A stretch of DNA of 64,000 nt. It comes from JAJNPS01 sp031426185. Lineage in GTDB: Bacteria > Pseudomonadota > Alphaproteobacteria > Rhodobacterales > Rhodobacteraceae. Below, piece by piece: positions 44,981 to 54,912 of the stretch (the stretch's first letter is position 1; each line of letters starts with the position of its first letter). Both the position numbers and the translations under genes were made by a program. The notes beneath the pieces are model-generated. The model was not told the DNA's origin. It saw only the letters and a list, made by a program, of their open reading frames with translations, and did not search any database. Location: NCBI GenBank assembly GCA_031426185.1, contig JANPKV010000389.1:1-64000 (forward strand), given 5' to 3'.

Positions 44981-46321
44981 ATGGCCTGGGACAGCAAGGT
45001 GCTCTGGAGCGAGGGGATGTTCCTTCAGCCTCAGCATTTTCAGCAGGCCGACCGGCACGCCGAAGCGATGCTCAGCGGCGTGGCCCGGCGCATCCTGCCT
45101 TATGCCTGGGGCGTCAGCGATCTGGACATCGACGCGGATGTCCTCAAGATCGGGCAGTTCGCGCTGAAATCGACCTCGGGTCTGTTTCAGGATGGCACGG
45201 TCTTTCGCGTGCCCGAAGCCGAAGATCATCCGGCGGCGCTGGAGGTGCCTCCCGGCACAAAGGACTGCGTCGTCTATCTGTCGATCCCGCAGCGGCGGCA
45301 GGGCGCCCTGGACGTCGACATGTCGGGGGCGGCAAATTCGGCGGCCAGGATGCGTCCGTCCGAAATCGAGGTGACGGACACGGTCGGCACGGGGCGCAGG
45401 CCGGTGACGCTTGCCGTGGGCAAGCTGCGCCTGCATTTCGCGTTGCAGGTCGATGATCTGGCCGACCGTCTAGTCATCCCGATTGCGCGGATTGTCGAAG
45501 TGCGTCCCGACCTGGAGGTCGTGCTGGATAGAGCGTTCATCCCGTCGTGCCTCGACATCCGCGCGGCGCCGCCTCTGGTGGGGCTCTTGGTCGAACTGGA
45601 GGGCCTGCTGGCCCATCGGATGACCGCGCTGGCCGGGCGGATGACCGCAGGTGCATCGGCGCGCGGCGCGGCCGAGATCCAGGACTTTCTGCTGTTGATG
45701 GCGATCAACCGCATGCTGCCCGTGGTGCGCCACCTGTCGATGCTCGAAAACCTGCACCCCGCGCAACTTTACCGGGATTGTGTGGCCATGGCCGGTGAGT
45801 TGGCCACCTTCATGGCGCCCGACAAGCAGGTGCCCCAGTTACCGCCCTATCGGCATCAGGATCTTTCGACCACATTTGTGCCGCCGATCCGTATCCTGCG
45901 CCGGTATCTGTCGGCGGTGCTGGAACAGACCGCAGTGGCGATCCCGCTGGAGGCGCGCAAGTACGGCATATCGGTGGGAGTGATTGCCGACCGCAAGTTG
46001 ATTGGCAATGCAGGCTTTGTGCTGGCCGTCAGCGCCGATGTTCCGACCGAGAACCTGCGGCGGCATTTCGCGGGACAGGCCAAACTCGCCCCTGTCGAAG
46101 AGATACGGCAACTGGTGAACTCGGCACTGCCTGGCATCGCCCTGAACCCATTGCCCGTCGCCCCCCGCCAGATCCCCTACATGGCGAATGTGGTCTATTT
46201 CGAGGTCGCCTCCGACAGTCCGTATTGGTCCGGCATGACCACATCCGGCGGCATCGCCGTGCATGTATCGGGTGAATATCCCGGGTTGAAGATGGAGCTT
46301 TGGGCGATCCGGCAGGGATAG
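44981..46321 (+). CDS. tssK: T6SS baseplate protein TssK
   Basis: 446 residues, typical length. Starts 'WDSKVLWSEGMFLQPQHFQQ', the family hallmark, with 'LMAINRMLPVVRHLSMLENL' and 'HVSGEYPGLKMELWAIRQG' at the end. TssK forms the trimers that connect the baseplate wedges to TssL and TssM. Ten bases separate it from tssL. Confidence 0.94.
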   Translation: MAWDSKVLWSEGMFLQPQHFQQADRHAEAMLSGVARRILPYAWGVSDLDIDADVLKIGQFALKSTSGLFQDGTVFRVPEAEDHPAALEVPPGTKDCVVYLSIPQRRQGALDVDMSGAANSAARMRPSEIEVTDTVGTGRRPVTLAVGKLRLHFALQVDDLADRLVIPIARIVEVRPDLEVVLDRAFIPSCLDIRAAPPLVGLLVELEGLLAHRMTALAGRMTAGASARGAAEIQDFLLLMAINRMLPVVRHLSMLENLHPAQLYRDCVAMAGELATFMAPDKQVPQLPPYRHQDLSTTFVPPIRILRRYLSAVLEQTAVAIPLEARKYGISVGVIADRKLIGNAGFVLAVSADVPTENLRRHFAGQAKLAPVEEIRQLVNSALPGIALNPLPVAPRQIPYMANVVYFEVASDSPYWSGMTTSGGIAVHVSGEYPGLKMELWAIRQG

Positions 46322-46330
46322 GAGACATAG

Positions 46331-47698
46331 ATGCCCGATGAAGACCCCTTTGCCGAGCAGGACGACACCGAAAAGACGGTGATCCGGCCCAACCCGGCCG
46401 GCCGCAGGGCCGGGGTTGCGGCCCCTGCACCCCGCAGCACCGCCCCGGCCTCTGAGCCAGTAGCGGCCCCGGCCGCCAAACGCAGCGTCGAGCCGTCGAT
46501 CGAGGCCGGGTTGACGGGGATGAACCCCTTGAACGCGGCGGCGGCAACGCTGTTTTCGCTGGTCAGCCGCATTCGCAACCGCGCACAGCATCTGGACCCC
46601 GAGGCGCTCCGCCGTTCGGTTGTCGCCGAAGTGCGGGGGTTCGAGGCGCGCGCCTTGCAGGCGGGCATCGATCCCCAAGCCGTCAAGGTTGCCCGCTATG
46701 GCATCTGCGCGACGCTGGACGATGTCGTGCTGAACACGCCCTGGGGCGGCACCTCGGTCTGGGCCCAGCAAAGCATGGTCGGAACCTTCCACCGCGAAAC
46801 GGTCGGTGGCGACCGGTTCTATGATCTTCTCGCGCGGCTGGAGCAGGACCCCGGTCGCAACATCGACCTGCTGGAATTTCTTTACATGTGCCTCTCGCTT
46901 GGTTTCGAGGGGCGTCTGCGCGTGGAACAGGGGGGTGCCGACAAGCATCTGAACGTCCGTGCCGGCCTTGCGCGGATCATCCGGGCCCAACGCGGCGAGG
47001 TGGAACAGTCCTTGTCTCCACATTGGCCGGGCGTGCAAAAGCCGCATCGCGCCCTGTCGGCGTGGAAGCCGTTCTGGATCGCGGTCGGGGCGGTTGCCGC
47101 ACTTTTAGGCACGGGCTTTGTCGGGCTCAGCTGGGCGCTGTCAAACCAGACCGAGCGTCTGTTGGGCCAGATCAGCGCGCTGGACCCCGGCGGCGTGGCC
47201 ACCCTGGAACGTCGCGCGCCGCCCGTTGTGCCGAAACCGACCGTGGATGACGAGGCGCAGCTGAAGCGCGTTTCCGGGTTCCTTGAAAAAGAGATTGAAG
47301 AGAAACTGGTGACGGTGTTTCAGGATGCCAACACGATCACGATCCGGCTGGCCGGGTCGGGCATGTTCGGGTCGGGGTCCGACAGTCTGAAAGAGGAGTT
47401 CCAGGTGCCGCTGCAACGCGTGGCGGCGGCGCTGAAAGAAACCACGGGGCCCATCATCGTGGTCGGCCATTCCGACAACCAGCCGATCAAGACAGCCAGA
47501 TTTCCGTCGAATATGCACCTGTCGTTGGCCCGGGCCGAAGCGGTCACGCGAACGCTGGCAGAGCTGGTGGAGGACAAGTCGCGGCTGTCTGCCGAAGGTC
47601 AGGCAGACAAGCATCCGATCGTAAGCAATGACACTGCCGAAGGGCGCGCCCAAAACCGGCGCATCGAGATCGTGCTGGTGCGGGAAAGGGCCCAATGA
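46331..47698 (+). CDS. tssL: T6SS membrane complex protein TssL with OmpA-like domain
   Basis: 455 residues. Pro/Ala-rich N-terminus, DotU/IcmH domain (~65-230: 'VARYGICATLDDVVLNTPWG', 'DRFYDLLARLEQDPGRNIDL', 'LLEFLYMCLSLGFEGRLR'), membrane helix ('PFWIAVGAVAALLGTGFVG', ~237-258), and an OmpA_C domain (~325-452: 'GHSDNQPIKTARFPSNMHLS', 'LSAEGQADKHPIVSN'). The extended class: the OmpA part can bind peptidoglycan, which may compensate for the apparent lack of TssJ. Confidence 0.92.
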   Translation: MPDEDPFAEQDDTEKTVIRPNPAGRRAGVAAPAPRSTAPASEPVAAPAAKRSVEPSIEAGLTGMNPLNAAAATLFSLVSRIRNRAQHLDPEALRRSVVAEVRGFEARALQAGIDPQAVKVARYGICATLDDVVLNTPWGGTSVWAQQSMVGTFHRETVGGDRFYDLLARLEQDPGRNIDLLEFLYMCLSLGFEGRLRVEQGGADKHLNVRAGLARIIRAQRGEVEQSLSPHWPGVQKPHRALSAWKPFWIAVGAVAALLGTGFVGLSWALSNQTERLLGQISALDPGGVATLERRAPPVVPKPTVDDEAQLKRVSGFLEKEIEEKLVTVFQDANTITIRLAGSGMFGSGSDSLKEEFQVPLQRVAAALKETTGPIIVVGHSDNQPIKTARFPSNMHLSLARAEAVTRTLAELVEDKSRLSAEGQADKHPIVSNDTAEGRAQNRRIEIVLVRERAQ

Positions 47699-50600
47699 TT
47701 CGTAACCTGCTGCGCGCCATGTTTTCAGGCATCGGCATCACGGTGATGGTGGCAGTGATCCTGTCCCTGTGCCTGTGGTTCCTCGGCGGTTTCCTCGGAT
47801 TCGGCGACGCCCGTCCCTTTGACAGCGTGCTGGGACGCCTGGTCGGTCTGGCCGTGTTGTGGATCGTGGCATTGCTGGTCGTGCTGGTGATCCTGTTGAC
47901 CGCGAAAAATCGCGATCAGGCCCTGGCCGAAGACATCGTCACCGCCGCTGATCCCGTCACCTCGGCCGATGACCAGATCGGCGACGAGCTGGCCGAGATG
48001 CGCAGCAAGCTAAAGACCGCCCTTGGAAAGTTGCGCAAGTCCAAGGGGGGAAGGCGAAATCTCTATGAGCTGCCCTGGTATGTCATCATCGGGCCGCCGG
48101 GGGCGGGCAAGACCACCGCGATCGTCAACTCGGGCCTGCAGTTTCCGCTGGCCGACGAGATGGGGGCAGGGGCAATCGGTGGTGTCGGCGGGACGCGCAA
48201 CTGCGACTGGTGGTTCACCAACAACGCGGTTCTGGTCGATACCGCCGGGCGCTATACGACGCAGGAAAGCGATGCCTCGGCCGACAATTCGGCCTGGCTC
48301 GGATTTCTGGCACTGCTGAAAAAGCACCGTAGCCGGCAGCCCATCAACGGGGCAGTGGTGGCGATCAGCCTGTCGGACCTGTCGATGCAGGATGAAACCA
48401 CGCAGAAGGCGCATGCGGTTGCCGTTCGCCGCCGCCTGCACGAGCTGCGCGAAAAGCTGGGGGTGCGTTTTCCGGTCTATGTGCTTTTCACAAAGGCTGA
48501 TCTGCTTGCCGGGTTCACCGAATTTTTCGACGGGCTAGGCAAGGAACAGCGCGAGCAGGTCTGGGGCTTTACCCTGCCACTGCCGAAAGGCCGCACCGAA
48601 GCCTCGGCCGTGTCGGCCTTTGAAGACGAGTTCGGTCAGCTCACGTCGCGGCTGAATACCCTGTCTCTGGAGCGGATCCAGACCGAGACCGACCCGCAAC
48701 GCCGCAGCCTGATCGCCAGCTTTCCCGCGCAGGTCGCATCGGTGCGTCAAGTGGCGCACGACTTCCTGACGGAAGTGTTCCAAGAAAACCGCTTTGAACA
48801 CCGCCAGCTTCTGCGGGGCGTCTATCTCACCTCCGGCACCCAGGAGGGCACGCCGATCGACCGGCTGATGATGGGAATGGCGCGGACCTTCGGGATCGGG
48901 CGGCAGGCCATCGGGTCGGGCCGGGGGACGGGGCGCAGCTATTTCCTCACCAACCTGTTTGAAAAGGTGATGTTCCCCGAGGCCGGACTGGTATCAGCCG
49001 ATGACAAGGTGGAGCGCCGCTATCGGTGGACGCAGCGCTTTGCAGTGGCGGCGACCGTGCTGATTGCCATTGGCATGGGGACGTTCTGGGTGCGCAGTTA
49101 CCTGGGAAATTCCGCGCTCGCTGATCAGACCGCGTCACAGGTCGCGGCCTTTCAGGCCGAGGCCGCGCTGATCCCCGCGAGCCCGATCAGTGACAGCGAT
49201 CTGTTGCTGGCGGTGCCCGCCCTCGACATCTTGCGCGCCATGCCGGGCGCGGACGGGACCGAAGCCGAACGGCAAGCTGGCCTGGGCTGGGGCCTTTTTC
49301 AGGGCGGGGTGATCGCCAACGAGGCGCGGCTGGCCTATCGGGCTGCGCTCAACCAGCATTTTCTGCCGCGCCTGCTGCTGGGGCAGGAGGATCTGATGCA
49401 GGCCAGCATCAATGATCCCGATGCGCTGTTCCAGGCGCTGAAGATCTACCTGATGCTTGGCCTGGCGGGCCCGATGGACAAGGCGCTGGTCACCGAATTC
49501 CTGGCCGCGGAATGGGAACGGTCCTATGGCGGTGCGGCCCGCGAAGACCTGCGGGCGAGCCTGCTGCAGCATCTTGATGCGCTGTTGTCCCAGCCGATGG
49601 AGGCAATCGCGCTGAACAACGATCTGGTGACGCAGGTGCAGGGCATCCTGACCCAGATGCCGCAGTCTCAACGTGTCTATAACGGCATCATCAACTCGGA
49701 ACAGGCCAAGGCCCTGCCGCAGTGGCGGTTGACCGATATCGGTGGCCCCGCCATTTCCCGCGCGATCGTGCGGTCATCTGGCAAGCCGTTGAACGAGGGG
49801 ATCGAGGGGATTTTCACTTATGCCGGGTTCCACGACGTGTTTCTGGAAGAGGCGCTGAAAGTCACGACCCAGATCCAGCGCGACAGTTTCGTTCTGGGCG
49901 CGGCGGCAACGGAGCAGTCGGACGCGGCCCTTCTGGCGATAAGCCGTGACGTGCTGGCGCTCTACTTCAACGATTTTGTTGCACGCTATGACCAGATGCT
50001 GGGGGATATCGACATCATCCCGATGGAATCGCTGGCCCATTCGGTCGAGGTGACGAACGTGTTGTCCGGGCCTGCATCGCCCATCGTCAGCGTTCTGACA
50101 GCCATCGCCGACGAGACCCGTCTAACCGAAAACCGCGAGCCTGCAGCCGACCCAGCAGCCGATCCCGCCGCAGACCCTGCCGCCGATAATGCAGCCGGGG
50201 CGGTTGCCGATGCGACCCTTGCCGTCGTGGGTGCCCGGCTGCGGCGCGGGCTGTCTCCAGAGGCGCGGATTTTCAAGGACGCCCTCGAGGCGTCATCCGC
50301 GTCGGAGTCCGGTGGCGATCCGCGTCCACTGGGGTCCTATGTCGAGGATCGTTTCAAGCCGTTGCACGAGATGGTGCTGCGCACGGACGGCCAACCGTCG
50401 CAACTCGACGGCTTGATCGACGTGTTGGTAGAGGTCAACCAGGAACTGAACAAGCTGAGCTTTGCGGGCGGTGTCGGCAATCCTCAGGGGGAAAACACGG
50501 CGGTGCAGCGGCTGACCGAAACCGCCTCACGCCTGCCCGGCCCGATCCAGCGCTGGGCTGCGCAGATCACCACGGGGTCGTCGGGGATCGCCGCCGATGG

Positions 50601-51309
50601 CACCCGGTCGGGCATCAATGCGCGTTGGCAGTCCACCGTTCTGCCGTTCTGCGAACAGGCCACTGCGAATGTCTATCCGTTTGACCGACGCGCCAAGGCA
50701 GACATCGCCATGGCCGATTTTACCAAACTCTTCGCACCGGCAGGTCTGATCGACACCTTCTTTACCGAGAATCTGGCGAAGTTCGTCGACCAGCGCAGCC
50801 GCCCCTGGACCTTCAAGAAGGTCAACGATGCCGATCTTGGCATCTCTCCGGCGGTGCTGGAACAGATGCAGTTCGCTGCCGAAATTCGCGATGCGTTCTT
50901 TGCCGGGGGACCTGCCCCACGCGTGCAGTTCCAGATCACGCCCGAGGCGCTTGATCCCAAGGCTGACGGCATCACGCTGGAAATCGACGGTCAGCCGGTG
51001 ACGTTCAGGCACAAGGATGGCCAGCCCCGCCCGGGTGCGATCGTCTGGCCAGGGTCCGTGGGCCTGGCGCGGGTGTCGTTCGATCCGTCTTCGCAGGGCT
51101 CGGAAAGCACGCTGTCGCGCGATGGGCCCTGGGCCTGGTATCGCCTGCTTGATGCGGCGGAAATCCGCAAGACCAACGTGTCGGACCGCAGTCGGCTGAT
51201 CTTCAACGTAGGGGGGCGGATCGTGATCTTTCAGATGCAGTCGGGGTCGGTCCTGAACCCGTTCAATCTGCCCGCCTTGCAAAAGTTTGCCTGTCCGAAG
51301 TCGTTCTGA
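47695..51309 (+). CDS. tssM: T6SS membrane complex protein TssM (IcmF)
   Basis: 1204 residues, full size. Two N-terminal membrane helices (~15-35, ~48-68), IcmF cytoplasmic domain with Walker A 'GPPGAGKTTAIVNSG' near 130 and 'NCDWWFTNNAVLVDTAGR', a third helix near 445-465 ('FAVAATVLIAIGMGTFWVRS'), then a large periplasmic domain. The 'AADPAADPAADPAAD' repeat near 810 is a short Asp/Ala/Pro repeat in a surface loop. Spans both membranes with TssL. Overlaps tssL by four bases. Confidence 0.94.
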   Translation: MIRNLLRAMFSGIGITVMVAVILSLCLWFLGGFLGFGDARPFDSVLGRLVGLAVLWIVALLVVLVILLTAKNRDQALAEDIVTAADPVTSADDQIGDELAEMRSKLKTALGKLRKSKGGRRNLYELPWYVIIGPPGAGKTTAIVNSGLQFPLADEMGAGAIGGVGGTRNCDWWFTNNAVLVDTAGRYTTQESDASADNSAWLGFLALLKKHRSRQPINGAVVAISLSDLSMQDETTQKAHAVAVRRRLHELREKLGVRFPVYVLFTKADLLAGFTEFFDGLGKEQREQVWGFTLPLPKGRTEASAVSAFEDEFGQLTSRLNTLSLERIQTETDPQRRSLIASFPAQVASVRQVAHDFLTEVFQENRFEHRQLLRGVYLTSGTQEGTPIDRLMMGMARTFGIGRQAIGSGRGTGRSYFLTNLFEKVMFPEAGLVSADDKVERRYRWTQRFAVAATVLIAIGMGTFWVRSYLGNSALADQTASQVAAFQAEAALIPASPISDSDLLLAVPALDILRAMPGADGTEAERQAGLGWGLFQGGVIANEARLAYRAALNQHFLPRLLLGQEDLMQASINDPDALFQALKIYLMLGLAGPMDKALVTEFLAAEWERSYGGAAREDLRASLLQHLDALLSQPMEAIALNNDLVTQVQGILTQMPQSQRVYNGIINSEQAKALPQWRLTDIGGPAISRAIVRSSGKPLNEGIEGIFTYAGFHDVFLEEALKVTTQIQRDSFVLGAAATEQSDAALLAISRDVLALYFNDFVARYDQMLGDIDIIPMESLAHSVEVTNVLSGPASPIVSVLTAIADETRLTENREPAADPAADPAADPAADNAAGAVADATLAVVGARLRRGLSPEARIFKDALEASSASESGGDPRPLGSYVEDRFKPLHEMVLRTDGQPSQLDGLIDVLVEVNQELNKLSFAGGVGNPQGENTAVQRLTETASRLPGPIQRWAAQITTGSSGIAADGTRSGINARWQSTVLPFCEQATANVYPFDRRAKADIAMADFTKLFAPAGLIDTFFTENLAKFVDQRSRPWTFKKVNDADLGISPAVLEQMQFAAEIRDAFFAGGPAPRVQFQITPEALDPKADGITLEIDGQPVTFRHKDGQPRPGAIVWPGSVGLARVSFDPSSQGSESTLSRDGPWAWYRLLDAAEIRKTNVSDRSRLIFNVGGRIVIFQMQSGSVLNPFNLPALQKFACPKSF

Positions 51310-52010
51310 TGGAAAGACGGATGTCCGGATTTGGCGCCTTCGGAAAGATCCCTGCCCTGGGGGACTTCTTCCAGCTTGATCCGCCGCCTGGCTTTGTCGG
51401 TCCTTGGGATCGCTGGCTGCAGGAGGGGTTGCTGGCATCACGGGCCATACTTGCCGAGCGTTGGCAGAACTGCTTTTTGTCAGCGCCGATCTGGCGGTTT
51501 ACCCTTGCGGCTGATCTCGCAGGTCCACAGGCGGTGCAAGGCGTGCTGATGGCATCGGTGGACCGTTCGGGTCGGCAGTTTCCGCTGACGCTGGTGGGCT
51601 CGTTGCGCGGAGCGACGCCGCCTGATGTTTTGGCTGCCCATCGGGCCGCGGAACATAGTTTTTCCGATCTGGAAGCCATCGCGCTGGAGGCGCTGGAGGA
51701 CAGCATGACCCAGGCAAGCCTTGCAGAGCGGTTGCGGGCCATTCCCGTCGTAGAAGCCCGGCGCGCGCCGCCTGTCACCAAGGCTGCCTCCGCCATGGCC
51801 TTGCGCGGCAGGCATGACCTCGCCGCCGCGCTCTCGGCGCGGTTGGCGGGGGGCGGTTATCCAAGACCGTCGATCTGGACGGCAATGCTGCGAGAGGGTG
51901 AATTGTTGTATGTCCAAGACGGCTTGCCATCACCGTCCCGCATGGCGGATCTCTACGACAGCGATGCGGCCCTCTGGCAAGATGCCCTGACGGAGGGAGC
52001 ACTGCCGTGA
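51309..52010 (+). CDS. tagF: T6SS regulator TagF
   Basis: 233 residues. The ATG at 51309 overlaps tssM's stop; 51321 is a good alternative because homology begins at 'GFGAFGKIPALGDFFQ' right after it. Further features: 'GPWDRWLQEGLLASR', 'NCFLSAPIWRFTLAAD', and 'GVLMASVDRSGRQFPLTLVG'. TagF represses T6SS post-translationally by sequestering Fha. Here it is stand-alone, with PppA as a separate gene, whereas in some bacteria the two are fused. GTGA overlap with pppA. Confidence 0.88.
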   Translation: MERRMSGFGAFGKIPALGDFFQLDPPPGFVGPWDRWLQEGLLASRAILAERWQNCFLSAPIWRFTLAADLAGPQAVQGVLMASVDRSGRQFPLTLVGSLRGATPPDVLAAHRAAEHSFSDLEAIALEALEDSMTQASLAERLRAIPVVEARRAPPVTKAASAMALRGRHDLAAALSARLAGGGYPRPSIWTAMLREGELLYVQDGLPSPSRMADLYDSDAALWQDALTEGALP

Positions 52011-52720
52011 CCCATTCGCGTTACTGCGCCGTGACCCATGTCGGTCGGGTGCGCAGCGTAAACGAGGACAGCATCCTCGCGCTACCGGACCTGAATATCT
52101 GGGCGGTTTCCGACGGGATGGGTGGCCACGCGGCAGGCGATTTCGCCAGCCAGACCGTTATCGAGGCGATTGCCGGTCTGCCGCCCGACCAGGAGCCGAA
52201 GGACCTGATGTCTTCGCTGCGCGCCGCCATCCTGTCCGCCCACCAGACGATCCAGGCAGAGGCCGCCCGCCGTAGCGCCGGGATCGTGGGCGCAACCGTG
52301 GTGACCCTGATGCTGGCGAATGGCCATTTCGTGGCATTTTGGGCGGGCGATAGCCGGCTGTACCGGCTTCGCGACGGCCAGATCGAGATGCTGACGACGG
52401 ATCATTCGATGGTGGCCGAACTCGTACTGGCCGGGCTGATCGACTGGGATGAGGCCGAACATCATCCGCAATCCAACGCGATCACCCGCGCCGTGGGCGT
52501 CGGGGACGCATTGGAGATCGACAAGGTGCGCGGCGAGGTTCGGCCCGGTGACCGCTTTCTGCTTTGTTCCGACGGCCTGACGAAATATGCGGGCTTTCAG
52601 GCGATCCGGCAAACGTTGGCAGGCGCGCCGATCGAAACGGTCTGTGACAGCTTGCTGCAGATGGCCCTTCACGGCGGCGGGGCTGACAACATTTCGGTGA
52701 TTGTGGTCGACGCAGTCTGA
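52007..52720 (+). CDS. pppA: PP2C-family phosphatase PppA
   Basis: 237 residues from a GTG at 52007, coupled to tagF. Motifs: 'VRSVNEDSILALPDL', 'VSDGMGGHAAGDFASQTVIE', 'FWAGDSRLYRLRDG', 'LCSDGLTKY' and 'GGGADNISVIVVDAV', containing the metal-binding Asp residues of PP2C enzymes. Removes the phosphate that PpkA puts on Fha, turning the system off. Last gene on the plus strand of the main operon, and its 3' end faces that of ppkA only four bases away. Confidence 0.92.
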   Translation: MTHSRYCAVTHVGRVRSVNEDSILALPDLNIWAVSDGMGGHAAGDFASQTVIEAIAGLPPDQEPKDLMSSLRAAILSAHQTIQAEAARRSAGIVGATVVTLMLANGHFVAFWAGDSRLYRLRDGQIEMLTTDHSMVAELVLAGLIDWDEAEHHPQSNAITRAVGVGDALEIDKVRGEVRPGDRFLLCSDGLTKYAGFQAIRQTLAGAPIETVCDSLLQMALHGGGADNISVIVVDAV

Positions 52721-52724
52721 TCGG

Positions 52725-54866
52725 TCAGGGCCGTTGTGTCGTCAGGATCGAACTGTCGAGCGACGTCACCGGCGAGGTGAGCGTTTCAAGTGCTGCAGCG
52801 TAGCCCCAGGCCGATTCAGTCGTTGGGCGCAAGGAGTCAAAGATCGGCTGGGCGGAGTGGAGCACCATCACCCTTGTCTTGCCCAGTGTCGTCTCATCCA
52901 CGACAAAAGCAAGTCCGTCTTTCTCCTTTGCCTCGGCGATGCTGTAGGCCACCCGCACCGAGACCGGCCCGCTGCGCCCGTCGCGCAGGGCCTTCACGCT
53001 GTTGTCTGCGCGTTTCAGGTTTGGCAGTAGATGGAACACGTTGCCTGACACATCCAGCGCCGAGACATAGATGTAGCCATCCACCACATTCGCAGGAATG
53101 ACCACGTCGATCACCGGGTTTTCGCCGACAACATAAGTTCCACCGGGGTTCGCGTCAGGCCGGTCGCCATAACCGAAAGCGATCTCAAAGCCGCCTCCCG
53201 GTGCCGTGGGAAGGACCGCGTCGAACAGACACAAGGTGGGGTTCAGCACCGCGGTTTCCACGCGCAGTTCCCTTGGACCGATCACTGCGCGCAATGCATC
53301 TTCCAAGGCCACCTGCGTGGCACTGTCCGCAACATGACCCGTCACGAACACGGTGCTGTCGACCGGATATCCGGCAGCGGAGGGCGGCGCGAGCAGCAGC
53401 TCGCCACAGTCTGCCATCTCGATCAGAATGGGCCGCAGCATCGCCGTAGTCAGGAACCGGGGCCCAAGGTCAATCCGGACGGTCCCGTTCAACGCCGCGG
53501 GCAGGGGCAATTCCATCAGGCGTTGCTGCTCGTCCCGGTTCAGTGTCAGGCCGGTGACTTCGACCGAATTGCCGCTGGAGGCCACACGCCACTCCGGCAG
53601 TTGGGAAACGGCATCGATCAGTGACAGCACGTCGGGGCCCCAGCTGTCTGCAATATCACCCGTCGCAATCGACAGGTCCGCCGCGCCGCCGATGTCGGTC
53701 ATCTTGCCGGTCAGAGCCTGTTGAATGTCCTCGGACGGAACGACGCCGCTGGCCTGGGCCGGGCTGTCGGCCTTGCGTTCGACGACCAAGACAAATGGGT
53801 CGGCCACCGGATATTTCGGCCCGAACAGTCCGGCGAAATACGCGCCTCCGCCGCCCAGGGCCGCCGCTGCCACGACCAGCGCTGCAAACAGGCCGCCGCG
53901 CCCAGACCTTGCCGGGGCTGCTGGCACGGGCTTCGACGCGGTCTCGGGCCTTGCCGACGGGGCCGTGCGTGATGGCTGCGTGGTTGAGCGCGGCACGATG
54001 ACGGTGCGGTCCGCATCGCCCGAGGCAGCCGGCACATGGCCACGGCGGATCGTCTCCAGCACCGTCGCCGCATTGGGCAAGCGCTTGGCCGGATCGGGCT
54101 GCGTCATCTGGTCAATCAGAGATTTCAGCGGCTCGGGCACGCCTGACGTGTCAAGCGGCTGCGACTTGCGCGTGACAACCTCCATCGGGTTGTTGCCCAC
54201 TTGGGGTGGTTTGCCCCGGAATGTCGCCAACAAAAGCGCCCCGAGCGCATAGATGTCGGCCCGCTCGTCGGTTTTGCCCGCCAACTGTTCCGGCGCGGCA
54301 TAGGCATACTTGCCCGCAAATTCGTTGCCCACGATGGTCTCGGCACCAGGATTGGAATCCTTGGCAATGCCAAAATCGATGATGACGGCCTCGGCCGGAT
54401 TTCCGTTCCGCAGGATGATGTTGTCGGGAGACAGGTCACGGTGGACAATCTTCTTGGCATGGGCGGCAGCCAGCGCATCGCTGACACGACCCGCCACGAT
54501 CATCAGGTCCTCGGCCGACATGCCCCCCGATTTCAGTTTGACGTCCAGCCCCGGACCCTCGACGTAGTCCATGATCAGATAGACCGTCCCGTCATCGGTG
54601 CGCTGGTTGTCGAAATACCGGACGATCCCGTCATGCCGGATTTCTCGGATGTCCTCCTCGCGCCGCATGAGCGAGAGATAATCCTCGTTGCGCGAAAACT
54701 CCGACCGCAACGCCTTGAGCGCCACGACCCGCCCCGAGATTTCGCTGCGGGCGCGATACACCTCTGACGTGCCGCCGCGACCGAGGGCGGCCTCGATGCG
54801 GTAGGTGTTGTTCAGAACATCGCCCGGCTGAAAGATCGGATCATGCAGGGAAGGGGACCCGCTCAT
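52725..54866 (-). CDS. ppkA: Ser/Thr kinase PpkA
   Basis: 713 residues. Kinase domain (~10-270): 'LGRGGTSEVYRARSEISGRV', 'VVALKALRSEF', catalytic loop 'VHRDLSPDNIILRN', and 'IIDFGIAKDSN'. Pro/Arg-rich linker, one membrane helix ('GGLFAALVVAAAALGGGGAYF', ~325-347), then an extracytoplasmic part with BON-like and DUF4384-like segments ('VFVTGHVADSATQVALEDAL', 'YIYVSALDVSGNVFHLLPN'). It probably senses an envelope signal and phosphorylates Fha. Transcribed on the minus strand after the OmpA-family gene, 46 bases apart. Confidence 0.92.
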   Translation of the reverse strand: MSGSPSLHDPIFQPGDVLNNTYRIEAALGRGGTSEVYRARSEISGRVVALKALRSEFSRNEDYLSLMRREEDIREIRHDGIVRYFDNQRTDDGTVYLIMDYVEGPGLDVKLKSGGMSAEDLMIVAGRVSDALAAAHAKKIVHRDLSPDNIILRNGNPAEAVIIDFGIAKDSNPGAETIVGNEFAGKYAYAAPEQLAGKTDERADIYALGALLLATFRGKPPQVGNNPMEVVTRKSQPLDTSGVPEPLKSLIDQMTQPDPAKRLPNAATVLETIRRGHVPAASGDADRTVIVPRSTTQPSRTAPSARPETASKPVPAAPARSGRGGLFAALVVAAAALGGGGAYFAGLFGPKYPVADPFVLVVERKADSPAQASGVVPSEDIQQALTGKMTDIGGAADLSIATGDIADSWGPDVLSLIDAVSQLPEWRVASSGNSVEVTGLTLNRDEQQRLMELPLPAALNGTVRIDLGPRFLTTAMLRPILIEMADCGELLLAPPSAAGYPVDSTVFVTGHVADSATQVALEDALRAVIGPRELRVETAVLNPTLCLFDAVLPTAPGGGFEIAFGYGDRPDANPGGTYVVGENPVIDVVIPANVVDGYIYVSALDVSGNVFHLLPNLKRADNSVKALRDGRSGPVSVRVAYSIAEAKEKDGLAFVVDETTLGKTRVMVLHSAQPIFDSLRPTTESAWGYAAALETLTSPVTSLDSSILTTQRP

Positions 54867-54912
54867 GCTGAGGGTTCCATGCTGGCGGCTTCATGACGGG
54901 CGTTCATGCGGG

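Noticed and set aside
50120..50200. Short tandem repeat encoding Ala-Asp-Pro units in tssM
   Set aside because: An in-frame low-complexity loop inside an intact gene, not a CRISPR or regulatory repeat.
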